From the NCBI RefSeq assembly GCF_008271465.1, contig NZ_VMDU01000002.1:310001-374000 (forward strand): DNA of 64,000 nt, in the 5' to 3' direction. Made by a program: the position numbers and the translations under genes. Below are positions 34,951 through 42,936 of the stretch, in pieces. The notes beneath the pieces are model-generated. The model saw only the letters and a program-made list of their open reading frames with translations. It did no database searches and was not told the origin of the DNA. The stretch is from Tabrizicola flagellatus (GTDB taxonomy: Bacteria > Pseudomonadota > Alphaproteobacteria > Rhodobacterales > Rhodobacteraceae). The stretch's first letter is position 1. Each line of letters opens with the position of its first letter.

Positions 34951-37428
34951 ATGGCAAACCCGGATGAGGACCTGACAGTCGCCCAGCGGCTTGGCCGCGC
35001 ACTTGACCGCGGCCTCTTGCCCGCGGGCGGTCCGGCCGAGGCTGCCGAGCGCCTGATCGAGCGCCTGGAACGTCCCGCCCGCCTCGCGCTTCTCGGTCTT
35101 CCCGGGTCGGGCAAGTCCTCGATCCTCAACCTTCTCGTCGGGGCGCCCGTGATCCCCGAGACGCTCCGCCTGCCGACGATCATCGTCCAGCACGGCACCA
35201 CGGCCCGGATGGTCTGCACCCTGACCGACGGCAGCTCGAAGACCCTGCCCGGCAGCAATCTGGCAGATGTCCTGCCGCTGGCCCCTGCCCTGGTGACGGT
35301 GGAACTGGACCTTGCGGCGCTGAAGGTCATCAGCCTGCTGGAGGTCTCGGCCGGGCCGATGGAGGCCGAGCAGAAGCGGGCCGCGAACTGGGCCGCCAAG
35401 CGCTCGGACATCGTGATCTGGTGCACGACGTCCTATCTGCCGAAGGAGCAGGCAGTCTGGGAAAGCCTGCCCGACGCGGTCAAGGACAACAGTTTCATGT
35501 TCCTGACCAAGATCGATCTGCTTGGCAGCAAGCAGTCGGCCGCAGCGATGCATGACCGGGTCGAATTGCGGGCGGGCGAGGAATTCCGGCAGATCCTGTC
35601 GGTGTCGGCGAAGGAGGCCCGCGCCGCCGTGCCGCCCGGTGGCCCGGTCAACCGCGAGCTGTTCCGCGAAAGCGGTGCTGCTGCGGTGATTGCGGCCATC
35701 AAGACCCGCGTCCAGTCGGGGCGTCGCGCCGACATGGACACCGCCGAACTCCTGCTGGCCCGCCATGTGGAGGCAAGCGAACTGGTCGCGCGCCGCTTTG
35801 CCGAGCCTGGCGGCGAGGCAGAGGCCAAGGGCGCGTGGGTCCCGCCGCCCGAGCCCGAGCCTGAACCCGCCCGGCACGAGCCGGTGGTCGAGGCCAGGTC
35901 CGACGAGGAGGCGCCGGTAGAGGAGCCGGAGATCGTGTCCAGCGAAGGGCCGGCCGATGCAGCAGAACCGGAGGCCGGTCATGTGCCCGAGCCTGAACCC
36001 GAACCCGAATCCAGGCCCGAGCCCGAACCGACGCCCGAACCGGAACCGTCGGGATCGCAAGCCGCCGCGGTGGACGAACCCGAAGACGGCTCGGCCACGC
36101 CGCGCAAGCGGTTTGCCGACCGGATAAAGCGCGTGGCTACCGCCGGCGAACCGGCCCCTTCGGCAAAGGTTCCGTTGCGTTCGACCTGGAAATCGAAGGC
36201 CGAACTCGAGGCCCAGGCTGCGGCTGCGCCTGACCTCGGGCCAACGGAGAAGTCGCAGCCGCCGTCACGCAGGCCGCGGGCCGGTGTGGCCACTCCGGCC
36301 GAGGCGGGCAGTGGCGATGCGCAGCCCGGCAGCCCGGTGCCACCCGTTGTGCCGGAAGCGGAGATCGCCTCCGGCGTGCCGCCCGAGCCCGAGCGCAGCG
36401 TCGTTCCGCGCGAGCGTCCGCAGCGAGGGCGACCCCAGGCGCTGACGCCGCGACCGGAGGCGGACGTGGAAGGTGCCAATTCCGAGAGCCCGGCCGGAGC
36501 GCGCATCAAGGGCTTTGGCATGGGTCGCAAGGTGGAAGGCCTGGTCCGCGGCGCCCCGCTGCCTGACCTGTCCTCGCTGCGGGCGCGACCGGAAGAACTG
36601 GCCGAAGCCGATGAGCCGGAGGGCGAAGAGGCACTCGATCCCGAAGCGGACGAGGCCGCACCGGAGATGCCGGAACGCGAACACGACGAGGACGTTGCCC
36701 CGTCGGCCGAAGTGGATGTTCCAGAGGTCGCGGCGTCTCCGTCGCCGGAACCGGAACCCGCCCCGGCCCGGGCGGTCGAGCGGCCGCGGCTGTTCGGACG
36801 GGAGGCGCGCCCGCGCCCCTCCGATCCGGGGCCGCCATCCGCCCCCGTGCCGCCCGCCCCCGTGCCGCCGTCCCCGCGCACGGCTCCGGTCACGCGCCTG
36901 CCCGCTTCGGCCCGGGCCCGCCCGGCGGCTGCCACACCGCAGCCTGCCCCGCCCGAGCCGGGCGACGCGGCGCTGCTGACTCCGCGGGCGATCATGATGC
37001 GCGACCGGCCGTCCGGGGCCGAACAGCCCCCCCCGCGCCGCGAGCGCCCGCGGATCGCCCCTCTGGCCGTCCCGGTCGGCGCGGCGCCCTCCGCCCCGGC
37101 GCCGGACACGGGCGCCGATGCGGCGCTAGCGGATCAGGCCGTTGCCCTGATCGTGTCGCGCACCGCAGAGCTTGCGCAGGAGGTCGATCCCGAGGCCAAG
37201 GTGCCGGTGGATCTGATTCTCGACCACACCCGCGAGACGAGCGAGCAGTTGATGACCCTGGTGTCGCAGGGGCGGTCCGGGGCGATGCGTCGAATCAACG
37301 CCGAGATCGGCGAGGTGCTTGACCTCATCATGTTGATGCAGTTGGAGAAAGGTCACGCACCTGCCGACGATGCGCTGACCCTCCTCTTGCAACTTAGACG
37401 CGAACTGGAAACATTGCGCGCCGTGTGA
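34951..37428 (+). CDS. Large dynamin-like GTPase with long Pro/Glu-rich linker
   Basis: An 825-residue protein in three parts. Residues 1-290 form a GTPase domain with P-loop GLPGSGKSS (49-57), a possible switch I Thr in LRLPTIIVQHG, G4 TKID (185-188) and G5 SVSAK (216-220). The G3 DxxG motif is not visible; the aligned site reads LEVSAG (129-134). Residues about 295-700 are a disordered linker rich in Pro, Glu and Ala (PEPEPEP repeats). Residues 725-825 form a helical C-terminal domain. Among the three GTPases of the cluster it is the longest and the most divergent. Function is unknown; a scaffold that polymerises or docks on membranes is inference. Confidence 0.75.
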   Translation: MANPDEDLTVAQRLGRALDRGLLPAGGPAEAAERLIERLERPARLALLGLPGSGKSSILNLLVGAPVIPETLRLPTIIVQHGTTARMVCTLTDGSSKTLPGSNLADVLPLAPALVTVELDLAALKVISLLEVSAGPMEAEQKRAANWAAKRSDIVIWCTTSYLPKEQAVWESLPDAVKDNSFMFLTKIDLLGSKQSAAAMHDRVELRAGEEFRQILSVSAKEARAAVPPGGPVNRELFRESGAAAVIAAIKTRVQSGRRADMDTAELLLARHVEASELVARRFAEPGGEAEAKGAWVPPPEPEPEPARHEPVVEARSDEEAPVEEPEIVSSEGPADAAEPEAGHVPEPEPEPESRPEPEPTPEPEPSGSQAAAVDEPEDGSATPRKRFADRIKRVATAGEPAPSAKVPLRSTWKSKAELEAQAAAAPDLGPTEKSQPPSRRPRAGVATPAEAGSGDAQPGSPVPPVVPEAEIASGVPPEPERSVVPRERPQRGRPQALTPRPEADVEGANSESPAGARIKGFGMGRKVEGLVRGAPLPDLSSLRARPEELAEADEPEGEEALDPEADEAAPEMPEREHDEDVAPSAEVDVPEVAASPSPEPEPAPARAVERPRLFGREARPRPSDPGPPSAPVPPAPVPPSPRTAPVTRLPASARARPAAATPQPAPPEPGDAALLTPRAIMMRDRPSGAEQPPPRRERPRIAPLAVPVGAAPSAPAPDTGADAALADQAVALIVSRTAELAQEVDPEAKVPVDLILDHTRETSEQLMTLVSQGRSGAMRRINAEIGEVLDLIMLMQLEKGHAPADDALTLLLQLRRELETLRAV
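35983..36048 (+). repeat. Pro-Glu codon repeat within the large GTPase gene
   Basis: Imperfect repeats of codons for Pro and Glu (cccgaa/cccgag units) encode PEPEPEPE-type sequence in the disordered linker. It is a coding low-complexity repeat, not a DNA element. Confidence 0.7.
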
Positions 37429-37561
37429 CGGCATTGTGAGCGTAGAATCGTCAAGAATGTGCCCAATTGGGACCACTTTCCAAACTTATGACATGATTGC
37501 GGGGACTTGTGTCGAATGGTGCTCGAACTAGGTGATTCAGGCCCGCAGGTATGAGGTGATC

Positions 37562-39625
37562 ATGGCACTGGGTGCGGTTGCAGAGAACGCGGACGAACTT
37601 GACGGCATCGCCGTCCAGGAGCCCGAGGTTGCGCTGAAACGCAATTTCCCGGGACTGACGCGCATCGCCGACTCCATCAGGCAGTTCGAGGACGTGCTGC
37701 GCGATTTCGTGACCATGGCCGACCCGGACACGGCCAAGAAGGTCACCCGGATCATGAGCCAGGTGCGCGAGGTCGAGCCCTCGGTCACCGTTATCGGCCA
37801 GATCAAGGCTGGCAAGACCTCGCTTCTGAACGCGATGATCGGCGCGCCGGGGCTTCTGCCCACGGATGTGAACCCCTGGACCTCGGTCGTCACCTCGCTG
37901 CACATCAACACGCCCAGCCCCGAGCTGAACGTGAAGGCGAAGTTCAAGTTCTTCGACAACGCCGAATGGGAAAAGCTGGTGTCGAACGGCGGCCGGATCG
38001 GCCAGCTGGCGGCACGGGCGGGCGCGGACGACGAGCTGGAGAAGCTGCGCCTTCAGGTCGTGCAGATGCGCGAGAAGGCGCAGGCGCGCCTGGGCCGCAA
38101 GTTCGAGATGCTGCTGGGCACCGAGCACCGTTACGGCACGGTGGATGACGCGCTCTTGCGCCGCTATGTCTGCGTGGGCGACGAGGAAACGGGCGGGCCC
38201 GAGGCCGGCCGGTTCACCGACATCACCAAGTCGGCCGACCTGTATATCGAGCGCGAGGATTTCCCGATCCAGATGTGCGTGCGCGACACGCCCGGCGTGA
38301 ACGACACGTTCATGATGCGCGAGCAGATCACGATCAACGCGGTCCGCGACAGCCGGTCCTGTATCGTGGTGCTGTCGGCGCACCAGGCGCTGACCACGAT
38401 GGACATGGCGCTGATCCGCCTGATCGCCCATCGGCAGAGCCGCGAGATCATCATCTTCGTCAACCGGATCGACGAACTGCCCGATCCGGCCAACCAGGTG
38501 CCCGAGATCCACCGCTCGATCCTCGAGACGCTGGAAAAGAACAATGCGCCGCCGGACATCGACATCATCTACGGGTCGGCGCATTGGGCCAACGCGGTGC
38601 TGGAAGGCAAGATCGACGAGATGACCGACGACTCGACCGAGTCGGCGATCAACTGGACCCGCGCCGCCTTTGCCGACAAGATGTCGGAATGGACAGCCGA
38701 GCAGCTGGTCTGGCATGCCTCGGGCGTGCCGGCGCTTCTGGATGCGCTGGGGCAGCGGATGTACGAAGGCCCGGTGCGCGAGGCGCTGCAGAAATCGGCG
38801 CGTCAGGCGCTGAACCTGGCGCAGAGCCTGGATGTCGTCGATCAGGTGCGGATCCTCGAGTCGGAGGGCCAGCTGAACCGGACGATGACGCCGCAGCAGC
38901 TGGATGCGGAACTGCGCAAGATCGAGCAGGCGGCGGTGGAGAAGCTGACGCATCTGACGAACAACGTCTGCAAGGATTTCACCAACCGCATCGACCAGAG
39001 CTATGAACGCTTCCTCGACCGGGCGACGAACAGCCTGATCGAGCATCTGCAGACCCATGGCGAGGATGCGACCTGGCATTACAGCCCGCTGGGGCTGCGG
39101 ATGCTTCTGTCCTCCAGCTACCAGGTTGTGCTGAAGAAGATGCACGCCATCGCGGCCGAGGTGAACAACGAGACCGCAGCGCAGATCGCCGATCTTTACG
39201 GCAAGACCTTCTCGATCGTGGTCGAGGGCTTCAAGATCGAGACACCGGTGGTGTCCTACATCCCGCCGCCGATCAACCTGGGCCAGACGATCGCGCTGGA
39301 CCTGCAGGTCAGCTGGTGGAAGGGCTGGTGGCAGCGCCGCCGCGGCTACAAGGCCTTTGCGCAGGATTTCAACAAGCTGATCCGGGCCGAGACCGACCCG
39401 ATCATCAACGACCTCAAGACCATCCAGATCGGCCTGTTCCGCGAACGCACGCAGTCCACCCTGCGTGACTTCCTGCAGGAGCAGCGCGAGCTTCTGATGA
39501 GCGCGCTGGCCAGTTCGGAAATCTCGATGGAAGAGATGAAGGAGCTGTTCGGGGTGAACGCCTGGGAAGACCGGCAGGAATGTCTGGCCTCGATCATGGA
39601 CGAACTGGCGATCTACGCTGACTGA
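37562..39625 (+). CDS. Dynamin-family GTPase with Trp-rich membrane patch
   Basis: A 687-residue protein with a complete GTPase signature: P-loop GQIKAGKTS (79-87), switch I T107 region (NPWTSVVTSL), G3 DTPG (242-245) and G4 NRID (301-304). The following 370 residues are helical, and the stretch SWWKGWWQRRRGYKA near residue 590 could insert into a membrane like a dynamin paddle. It resembles bacterial dynamin-like proteins. The ATG at 37562 is preferred over a GTG at 37532 because GAGG precedes it. The 133-bp gap upstream holds no gene but might contain an internal promoter. Confidence 0.82.
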   Translation: MALGAVAENADELDGIAVQEPEVALKRNFPGLTRIADSIRQFEDVLRDFVTMADPDTAKKVTRIMSQVREVEPSVTVIGQIKAGKTSLLNAMIGAPGLLPTDVNPWTSVVTSLHINTPSPELNVKAKFKFFDNAEWEKLVSNGGRIGQLAARAGADDELEKLRLQVVQMREKAQARLGRKFEMLLGTEHRYGTVDDALLRRYVCVGDEETGGPEAGRFTDITKSADLYIEREDFPIQMCVRDTPGVNDTFMMREQITINAVRDSRSCIVVLSAHQALTTMDMALIRLIAHRQSREIIIFVNRIDELPDPANQVPEIHRSILETLEKNNAPPDIDIIYGSAHWANAVLEGKIDEMTDDSTESAINWTRAAFADKMSEWTAEQLVWHASGVPALLDALGQRMYEGPVREALQKSARQALNLAQSLDVVDQVRILESEGQLNRTMTPQQLDAELRKIEQAAVEKLTHLTNNVCKDFTNRIDQSYERFLDRATNSLIEHLQTHGEDATWHYSPLGLRMLLSSSYQVVLKKMHAIAAEVNNETAAQIADLYGKTFSIVVEGFKIETPVVSYIPPPINLGQTIALDLQVSWWKGWWQRRRGYKAFAQDFNKLIRAETDPIINDLKTIQIGLFRERTQSTLRDFLQEQRELLMSALASSEISMEEMKELFGVNAWEDRQECLASIMDELAIYAD

Positions 39626-39656
39626 GTCGCGTAAAGGGTACGAAAGGACCTGAGCA

Positions 39657-40613
39657 ATGCCGCTGACCCGCAAACCCCGCATCGCCATCATGGGCGAGTT
39701 CAGTTCGGGCAAGAGCACGCTCTGCAACGTGCTGATGGGGGCAAGGCCGCTCTTGGAAAAGGTGACGGCGACGCAACTGCCGCCGGTCTGGCTGTCCTAC
39801 GGTCCCGACGATGCCTACACGATGGGTCTGGATGGCCACGCCTACGACCTGGACCTGGCCGAGCTGGAAGATGTCAGCCTCGAGACGACCGAGCATGTCC
39901 GCATCTTCATGAAGAGCGATATCCTGCGCTATTGCGACCTGATCGACATGCCCGGGATCTCGGACCCGTCGATGTCGTCGGAAGTGTGGGAGCGGATGGC
40001 GCATCTGGCCGATGGCGTCTTGTGGTGCACCCATGCAACCCAGGCCTGGCGGCAGTCGGAATCCGGCGTCTGGTCCACCTTCCCGAAGGAAATGCGCGCC
40101 AACAGCCTGCTTCTGGTGACGCGCTTCGACAAGATCCTCGGCGACAAGGACCGCGCCAAGGTCATCAAGCGGGTCCGCCAGGAAACCGAGGGCCTGTTCG
40201 CCGACGTCTTCCCGGTGTCGCTGTTGCAGGCGATGCGGGCGGGTGAGGACGAGGGCCTGTGGATCGAGAGCGGCGCCGACGCCTTCACCAAGGCGCTGTT
40301 CGAGATCGTCCACCGCATCATCGACGAGGGTCATCCCGAACCGGGCGACGAAGGCAAGCCGGCGATCAAGGCGGATCCCGCGGACGAGGACGAAGTGGGC
40401 CAGAGCCTGATCGCGCAGACCTTCGAACGGCTGACAGCGATCCGCAACACACCGGTGGTGCGCGTCATGCCGCGCCGCGTCGCCGTCAAGGACGAGGAGC
40501 GTCTCTTGCGCACCGAACGTCCCGCGCCGGAACATGGCCCGACCCTGGTCACCTTTGCTGACCACATCGTCGGCACAGAAGACCTGCCGGTGGGGCGCGC
40601 CAAGAGTTCATGA
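39657..40613 (+). CDS. Small dynamin-like GTPase
   Basis: A 318-residue GTPase. P-loop GEFSSGKST (13-21), G3 DMPG (97-100) in LIDMPGISD and G4 TRFDK (155-159) are all intact, matching the dynamin/YfjP-like class (GEFSSGKST is typical). The C-terminal 100 residues are short and acidic/basic mixed, lacking the long helical stalk, so it might act as a partner for the larger GTPases. AAGGA lies before the start. The gene is 31 bp after the second GTPase and 18 bp before the roadblock-like gene, firmly in the operon. Confidence 0.82.
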   Translation: MPLTRKPRIAIMGEFSSGKSTLCNVLMGARPLLEKVTATQLPPVWLSYGPDDAYTMGLDGHAYDLDLAELEDVSLETTEHVRIFMKSDILRYCDLIDMPGISDPSMSSEVWERMAHLADGVLWCTHATQAWRQSESGVWSTFPKEMRANSLLLVTRFDKILGDKDRAKVIKRVRQETEGLFADVFPVSLLQAMRAGEDEGLWIESGADAFTKALFEIVHRIIDEGHPEPGDEGKPAIKADPADEDEVGQSLIAQTFERLTAIRNTPVVRVMPRRVAVKDEERLLRTERPAPEHGPTLVTFADHIVGTEDLPVGRAKSS

Positions 40614-40631
40614 TAGGAAGGGGCTGACCGG

Positions 40632-41003
40632 GTGAGCGTTGCGGAAAGTCTCGGGGCGGTGGTGAAAGCCTTTCCGCAGGCCAAGCTTGTGGCCTTCGCC
40701 GACCTGTCCGCGCGCATGATCCTGACCAGCGCCGGCCCGATGATGATGACGCAGGAGCACCTGGATCGGCTGTGCGACCAGGCCCGCAGCAGCTTTGACG
40801 ACCCGATGTTCTCGCTGTGCGTCGGGGCTTTCGGGGAACCCAACGCCGCGATGCTGCTGGGGCCGGCAAACCTGCGTCTGTTCCTGCGATCCGAGGTGGA
40901 GCCGGCCGACGCCCTGTGCTGCATCTGCGATCCCGGCATTGACCTTGCCGCTTTTGTGACGAAAATTCGCGAAACGCTTGAAAGCATCACCCATGACGGG
41001 TGA
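40632..41003 (+). CDS. Roadblock/LC7-like small protein (tentative)
   Basis: A 123-residue protein starting with GTG. Its layout of alternating strands and helices (LVAFADLSARMIL, AMLLGPANLRLFLRS, LCCICDPGIDLAAFVTKIRETLE) resembles a roadblock/LC7 domain, as in MglB-type proteins that act on small GTPases. Cys is unusually frequent near the C-terminal strand. Homology by eye only. Its placement right after three GTPases supports a GTPase-partner role. No transmembrane segment or signal peptide. Confidence 0.4.
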   Translation: MSVAESLGAVVKAFPQAKLVAFADLSARMILTSAGPMMMTQEHLDRLCDQARSSFDDPMFSLCVGAFGEPNAAMLLGPANLRLFLRSEVEPADALCCICDPGIDLAAFVTKIRETLESITHDG

Positions 41004-41033
41004 CCGGGCGGGTGACTGGGGCCGCGGATAACC

Positions 41034-41888
41034 TTGAACAAGGGCACAGTTCCGATCATCGCACGTCTGCACAGCCTGCAGGCGCCGGTTCGCGTGATGT
41101 CGGGCGGCGCGCGCGTGATCGCCGAGGCCGGCGATCGCAACCCGGTCGCACATCTGCTGCGCGAGGCGAACGAGACGATGCTGGCCCGGTCGCTGGAGTT
41201 CCGTTCCTCTGCCGGTCCCTCGTTGACGCTGGACGTGGCCGGTCGCCGGGTTTTGCGCCTGACCGCCTGCCATGGCCTGCCGGGGGCGGAAGCCTGCCTC
41301 GGCGTCGAGGTCCTCGAGGACGAGCACAAGGATGACCTGATCAAGCTGCTGCAGGCCGTTGCGGCCCCAAGGCAGGAGCTTCGTGTCGTCACGGGGCCGG
41401 TCAGCCGGGAGGGGTCCGAGGTCAGCGTCGGCCTGCCGGTCGCGTTGCTGGCGGATCTCATGCTGATCGACCTGAACGTGACCGGGCCGGACAACGTGCC
41501 GGAAGAGGCGGAAGAGTACTTCGAGCCCAAGGAGACGCCTGCGGTGCGTCTGTCCGGCGCCGGGATCGAGGACTTCGCCGCTGCGATCGGCTCGCCGCTG
41601 ATCGCCTGGCTGGTCCGCCGCAGCGACGGAGAGGCCACGAGCGACGGGCCCGAGGACATGGTCTCGCATCTGCAAGCCTTCCTGGAAGACGAAAGCGAAG
41701 CGGTTGTGCGGCAGCTGGATCTGGTGTCTGCCGCTCCGGGTGACCCGGCCTGCCTGATGCTGGGGGTGACCCTGATCGACGGTCACGGCATCCTGTGTGC
41801 CCGGCTGGAGGACAGCCTGCTGCTGGGCGTGGTCGCGGGGGACGGCACGCAGACGGTGCTGACGGCCTGGCGCAGCCTCATGGCCTGA
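41034..41888 (+). CDS. Unrecognised protein at the end of the GTPase cluster
   Basis: A 284-residue protein read from a TTG start. I do not recognise a family. The N-terminal half contains basic and Ala-rich segments (LHSLQAPVRVMSGGARVIAEAGDR), the central part is acidic (EEAEEYFEPKE), and the C-terminal 60 residues form alternating strands (CLMLGVTLIDGHGILCARLEDSLLLGVV) that recall the end of a roadblock-like fold. No membrane segment. It follows the roadblock-like gene by 30 bp and ends 111 bp before motB. The start is uncertain because no strong ribosome binding site is seen. Confidence 0.6.
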   Translation: MNKGTVPIIARLHSLQAPVRVMSGGARVIAEAGDRNPVAHLLREANETMLARSLEFRSSAGPSLTLDVAGRRVLRLTACHGLPGAEACLGVEVLEDEHKDDLIKLLQAVAAPRQELRVVTGPVSREGSEVSVGLPVALLADLMLIDLNVTGPDNVPEEAEEYFEPKETPAVRLSGAGIEDFAAAIGSPLIAWLVRRSDGEATSDGPEDMVSHLQAFLEDESEAVVRQLDLVSAAPGDPACLMLGVTLIDGHGILCARLEDSLLLGVVAGDGTQTVLTAWRSLMA

Positions 41889-41934
41889 GCCGCCGCTGCG
41901 GCGGGATTGTGGAAATTCCCTAAAAGCCAACCGG

Positions 41935-41949
41935 TTAAGGTCGTGTAAG
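41935..41949. promoter_or_regulatory. Partial CtrA-like box before motB
   Basis: TTAA-N7-TAAG matches the CtrA consensus TTAA-N7-TTAA with two mismatches and lies about 51 bp before the motB start. Confidence 0.25.
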
Positions 41950-41999
41950 GCTTGGCCATGCTATCACCGGTCCCGGGTGAACGACTTGGGTGATGTGGG

Positions 42000-42845
42000 A
42001 TGGCAGCGCAAGGCAATGCGGCGCCGGTCATCATCAAGCGGAAGAAGGTTGCGGGTGGCGGGGGCCACCACGGCGGGGCCTGGAAAGTGGCCTACGCCGA
42101 CTTCGTGACTGCCATGATGGCATTCTTTCTCTTGATGTGGCTGCTGAACGCGACAACGGAAAAGCAACGCAAGGGAATCTCGGACTACTTCAATCCGACG
42201 ATCCCGGTGAACCGGATTTCGGGTGGCGGAGACGGAGCCTTCGGTGGCAACAGCGTCTTCGCCGAAGAGACGATGGCCCATACCGGCACGGGCGCAGTGG
42301 ACCGCAAGAGCGCTGCGGCCTCTGCGACCGAGGCCGGCGAGGATACCGGAAAAGGCGCAGCCGGCGATGGCCGCGCCATGTCCGAGTTGCAGGATGTGGA
42401 ACAGGCCCTGCTTGCCCGCGGTGGCGAAAGCAACACGATGGAGCGGCTCTTGCGCCATGTGGTGACGCGCATCACCGATGAGGGCCTGGTGATCGAACTC
42501 TACGATCTGCCTGACGCGCCGCTTTTCGTGGGCGAAACGGCTGAACCCTCCCCGGTGGCCAGGGCTCTGGCCGAGCTTTTGGCCGATGTCCTGAACCTGA
42601 CCACCAACGAGATTGCGGTCAGCGGGCACCTGCGCGCGCATCCGGTCACCCTGATCGACAATCCGGTCTGGACCCTGTCGGCCTTGCGGGCCCAGGAGAC
42701 GCGGCGGATGCTGGAGACGGCGGGGCTTGACCCGGAACGGATGCAGCGCGTCTCGGGCCATGCCGACCGCAAGCCGGCGGTGTCGGACCCGACTGCAGTC
42801 CGCAACAACCGGGTGGAGGTCATCCTGCTGCGCCGCGACCGATAA
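42000..42845 (+). CDS. motB: Flagellar stator protein MotB
   Basis: A 281-residue stator subunit. The N-terminal cytoplasmic part is followed by one transmembrane segment (AMMAFFLLMWLLN), just after the key ion-binding D34 in YADFVTA. The C-terminal OmpA/MotB peptidoglycan-binding domain (residues about 150-281) has AVSGHLRAHPV and RNNRVEVILL. It anchors the motor to the cell wall. MotA is not in the window. It heads the motB-flgE-flgK-flgL-flgI run, with a possible CtrA box upstream. Confidence 0.92.
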   Translation: MAAQGNAAPVIIKRKKVAGGGGHHGGAWKVAYADFVTAMMAFFLLMWLLNATTEKQRKGISDYFNPTIPVNRISGGGDGAFGGNSVFAEETMAHTGTGAVDRKSAAASATEAGEDTGKGAAGDGRAMSELQDVEQALLARGGESNTMERLLRHVVTRITDEGLVIELYDLPDAPLFVGETAEPSPVARALAELLADVLNLTTNEIAVSGHLRAHPVTLIDNPVWTLSALRAQETRRMLETAGLDPERMQRVSGHADRKPAVSDPTAVRNNRVEVILLRRDR

Positions 42846-42863
42846 TCCGTCGAATTTTAACCG

Positions 42864-42878
42864 TTAGGCCGATGTTAA
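42864..42878. promoter_or_regulatory. CtrA-like box before flgE
   Basis: TTAG-N7-TTAA matches the CtrA consensus TTAA-N7-TTAA with one mismatch and ends 59 bp before the flgE ATG. CtrA is a known activator of flagellar genes in Rhodobacterales. Confidence 0.45.
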
Positions 42879-42936
42879 GCCGCCTGGATGCAGCCTTGAC
42901 CGGCACAGGAGTCGAAGCAGCAGAAAGGCGCTTTCC

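Noticed and set aside
35848-36048. Repeated cccgag/cccgaa units suggesting a CRISPR or tandem DNA repeat
   Set aside because: Units are 6 bp, in frame and encode a Pro-Glu linker. There are no spacers and no cas genes.
37451-39727. 758-aa open frame on the minus strand
   Set aside because: Exactly antisense to the second GTPase, whose motifs are intact.
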